Positions 63,566 to 64,000 of a stretch of DNA of 64,000 bases are shown piece by piece. The DNA is taken from contig CAMFLR010000015.1 in the NCBI GenBank assembly GCA_945957605.1, positions 62,001-126,000 of the forward strand, read 5' to 3'. Below the pieces are notes generated by a model. That model was not told the origin of the DNA. It searched no databases and saw only the letters and a list, made by a program, of their open reading frames with translations. The DNA comes from an uncultured Isosphaeraceae bacterium (GTDB taxonomy: Bacteria; Planctomycetota; Planctomycetia; Isosphaerales; Isosphaeraceae). A program made the translations under genes and the position numbers. Within the stretch, counting starts at the first letter, position 1; every line of letters starts with the position of its first letter.

Positions 63566-63587
63566 CCGGCACCCTTCGGGGTGCTGG
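63566..63587 (+). terminator. Stable TTCG-loop hairpin between the giant gene and the next kinase-type gene
   Basis: CCGGCACCC and GGGTGCTGG (63566-63574, 63579-63587) form a 9-bp stem with one G-T pair, closed by the very stable loop TTCG. It lies 75 bases after the giant gene's stop. No T-run follows, so it may stabilise the 3' end or reduce readthrough rather than terminate alone. Confidence 0.45.
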
Positions 63588-63607
63588 GTCGATGAACGAG
63601 GATGGCA

Positions 63608-64000
63608 ATGGCAAACGACCCCAGCTCTCAGGCAGAACGCCAGCGGAAGTTGCAACAGGTCAGGGACGAAGTGGAACGCGAGCTCGCCCAGGGAGCCACG
63701 CTCTCCGTCTCCGACTGGCTCGTTCGCCATCCCGATCTCGAACCCGAACTGGGTGTCATGCTTCGGGGTCTGATCGGCTCAGAAGCCAGCGGCTCCCGCA
63801 TCGATGAAACTATCGACGCTCACACGAACACCGTCGCAGCCAACGCGCCTGGTACGGACACGACCGCATTTGCGCCGAGTGACAAGGCATCGGCATCCGA
63901 CACGCAAACCATCGACGTCCGAAGCTCTGAGATCCGCTCCTCGGCCGCGGGCGGGGCTGAATTCACGAGTGGGGGGCAACCATCGACTCAAGAAGTCACC
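63608..64000 (+). CDS. N-terminus of a further kinase-type protein (3' end outside window)
   Basis: The frame from ATG 63608 stays open to the last base. It gives MANDPSSQAERQRKLQQVRD, then SVSDWLVRHPDLEPELGVML. The latter segment matches the short domain that precedes planctomycete Ser/Thr kinase catalytic domains; the window's other kinase has [21 protein letters not shown] long Ser/Thr/Ala-rich, Asp-rich linker follows. The kinase domain itself is beyond the window, so the assignment is inferred. AGG ends 6 bases before the start. ATG 63602 is in frame two codons upstream. Confidence 0.7.
   Translation, partial: MANDPSSQAERQRKLQQVRDEVERELAQGATLSVSDWLVRHPDLEPELGVMLRGLIGSEASGSRIDETIDAHTNTVAANAPGTDTTAFAPSDKASASDTQTIDVRSSEIRSSAAGGAEFTSGGQPSTQEVT

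Noticed and set aside
1-64000. tRNA, rRNA, insertion sequence or prophage genes
   Set aside because: None seen on either strand. No cloverleaf, transposase or integrase was recognised, but a dedicated RNA search was not possible.

Overview
The window looks like chromosomal DNA of a planctomycete (phylum Planctomycetota). I infer a relative of the Isosphaeraceae or Gemmataceae, but only the phylum is well supported. The evidence is high-GC coding on both strands, two DUF1559 pilin-like loci (one decayed), a giant secreted protein whose N-terminus carries the planctomycete LEDR-x-VL type motif, a Ser/Thr kinase with WD40 repeats coupled to an ECF sigma factor, a PEP-CTERM protein, and several small lipoproteins. 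I saw no tRNA, rRNA, CRISPR array, transposase or prophage gene.

Layout. 1-6.2 kb: the 3' end of lon, a ribose-type sugar ABC importer (ATPase, permease, binding lipoprotein) and a Gfo/Idh/MocA oxidoreductase, with REP-like palindromes after the importer and after the oxidoreductase. 6.4-10 kb (minus): argC coupled to a YfhO-like membrane protein. 10-12.8 kb: csrA behind a sigma-54-like promoter, a secreted HExxH protein, a DUF2239 gene behind three repeats at 27-bp spacing, and a small membrane protein. 12.8-23 kb (all minus): an EF-hand/iodothyronine-deiodinase-like protein, an 888-residue duplicated AhpD-like protein, a lipoprotein and its DUF1559 partner, a small secreted protein, a Mur ligase paralogue that has lost its ATP-binding and catalytic motifs, and a copper amine oxidase. 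23.3-30.6 kb: an RND efflux operon (pump, adaptor, TolC-like protein) followed by a lipoprotein.

30.6-40.8 kb: a DUF1559 pseudogene; a small HTH regulator behind a near-perfect sigma-54 promoter; a PAS-PAS-histidine kinase-receiver hybrid; a PEP-CTERM protein; an amino acid permease; an exported methyltransferase next to a Tat-exported intradiol dioxygenase; and an OmpR/HK two-component pair. 40.8-46.4 kb (minus): ECF sigma factor and Ser/Thr kinase with a 4-bp overlap, probably one signalling unit. 47-63.5 kb: a TIGR03032-like protein and a 5,077-residue secreted protein with beta-helices, PKD domains, about 55 tandem 22-residue repeats and two separate zinc-metalloprotease motifs. The window ends inside a further kinase-type gene.

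Most worth following up: the deiodinase-like/AhpD-like gene pair, the decayed Mur ligase, the giant repeat protein, the sigma-54-type promoters on two small regulator genes with shared palindromes nearby, and the predicted hairpin that hides the amine oxidase ribosome-binding site.
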